From NCBI GenBank assembly GCA_964471535.1, contig CAYYHA010000245.1, positions 1-6,323 of the forward strand: a stretch of DNA of 6,323 nucleotides. The letters are read 5' to 3'. The DNA is from CAYYHA01 sp964471535 (GTDB lineage: Bacteria > Myxococcota > Myxococcia > SLRQ01). The translations under genes were made by a program, and so were the position numbers. Under the pieces are notes generated by a model. It was not told the origin of the DNA, made no database searches, and saw nothing but the letters and a program-made list of their open reading frames with translations. Positions 6,268 to 6,323 of this stretch are shown here, in pieces; within the stretch, counting starts at the first letter, position 1; each line of letters begins with the position of its first letter.

Positions 6268-6323
<56 letters not shown>

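Overview
This is a GC-rich window (roughly 70% G+C by eye) of what looks like ordinary bacterial chromosome. The GC content, the glycine-rich tether after a lipoprotein cysteine, and the large exported CehA/McbA-type PHP protein with long N-terminal beta-rich regions suggest a myxobacterium-like (Myxococcota / former Deltaproteobacteria) lineage. This is inference from style; there is no taxonomic marker beyond a partial tRNA.

Layout from left to right: (1) the 3' end of a plus-strand gene with a hydrophobic stretch and a polybasic tail, ending at 181; (2) a short intergenic region with a 14-bp-period repeat and a perfect 12-bp inverted repeat, probably the terminator between two convergent genes; (3) a minus-strand lipoprotein of unrecognised function (309-1421); (4) a 183-bp gap with a CRP/FNR-family-like site, TGTGA-N6-TCACG, next to an A/T island, a plausible activated promoter for the lipoprotein gene; (5) a minus-strand 851-residue secreted or membrane-anchored CehA/McbA-family metallohydrolase (1605-4160); (6) a minus-strand TerC-family membrane protein of the YgdQ type (4286-5044) with a strong Shine-Dalgarno; (7) a minus-strand small MOSC-domain protein (5320-5757); (8) a divergent plus-strand small TM2-like membrane protein (5921-6217); (9) a strong hairpin followed by the 3' part of a minus-strand initiator tRNA-Met, cut by the window edge.

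The four minus-strand protein genes share a direction but are separated by 125-276 bp each, and no common pathway is evident, so they are probably several transcription units. Two products are predicted to be exported (lipoprotein and CehA-like hydrolase), two are inner-membrane proteins (TerC, TM2-like) and one is cytosolic (MOSC). No CRISPR array, insertion sequence, phage gene, toxin-antitoxin pair or recognisable defence system is visible. The points most worth following up are the CRP-like site, the variant PHP metal-site motif and unusual signal sequence of the CehA-like protein, and the orphan acidic-tailed lipoprotein. I did not find a convincing new multi-gene system.
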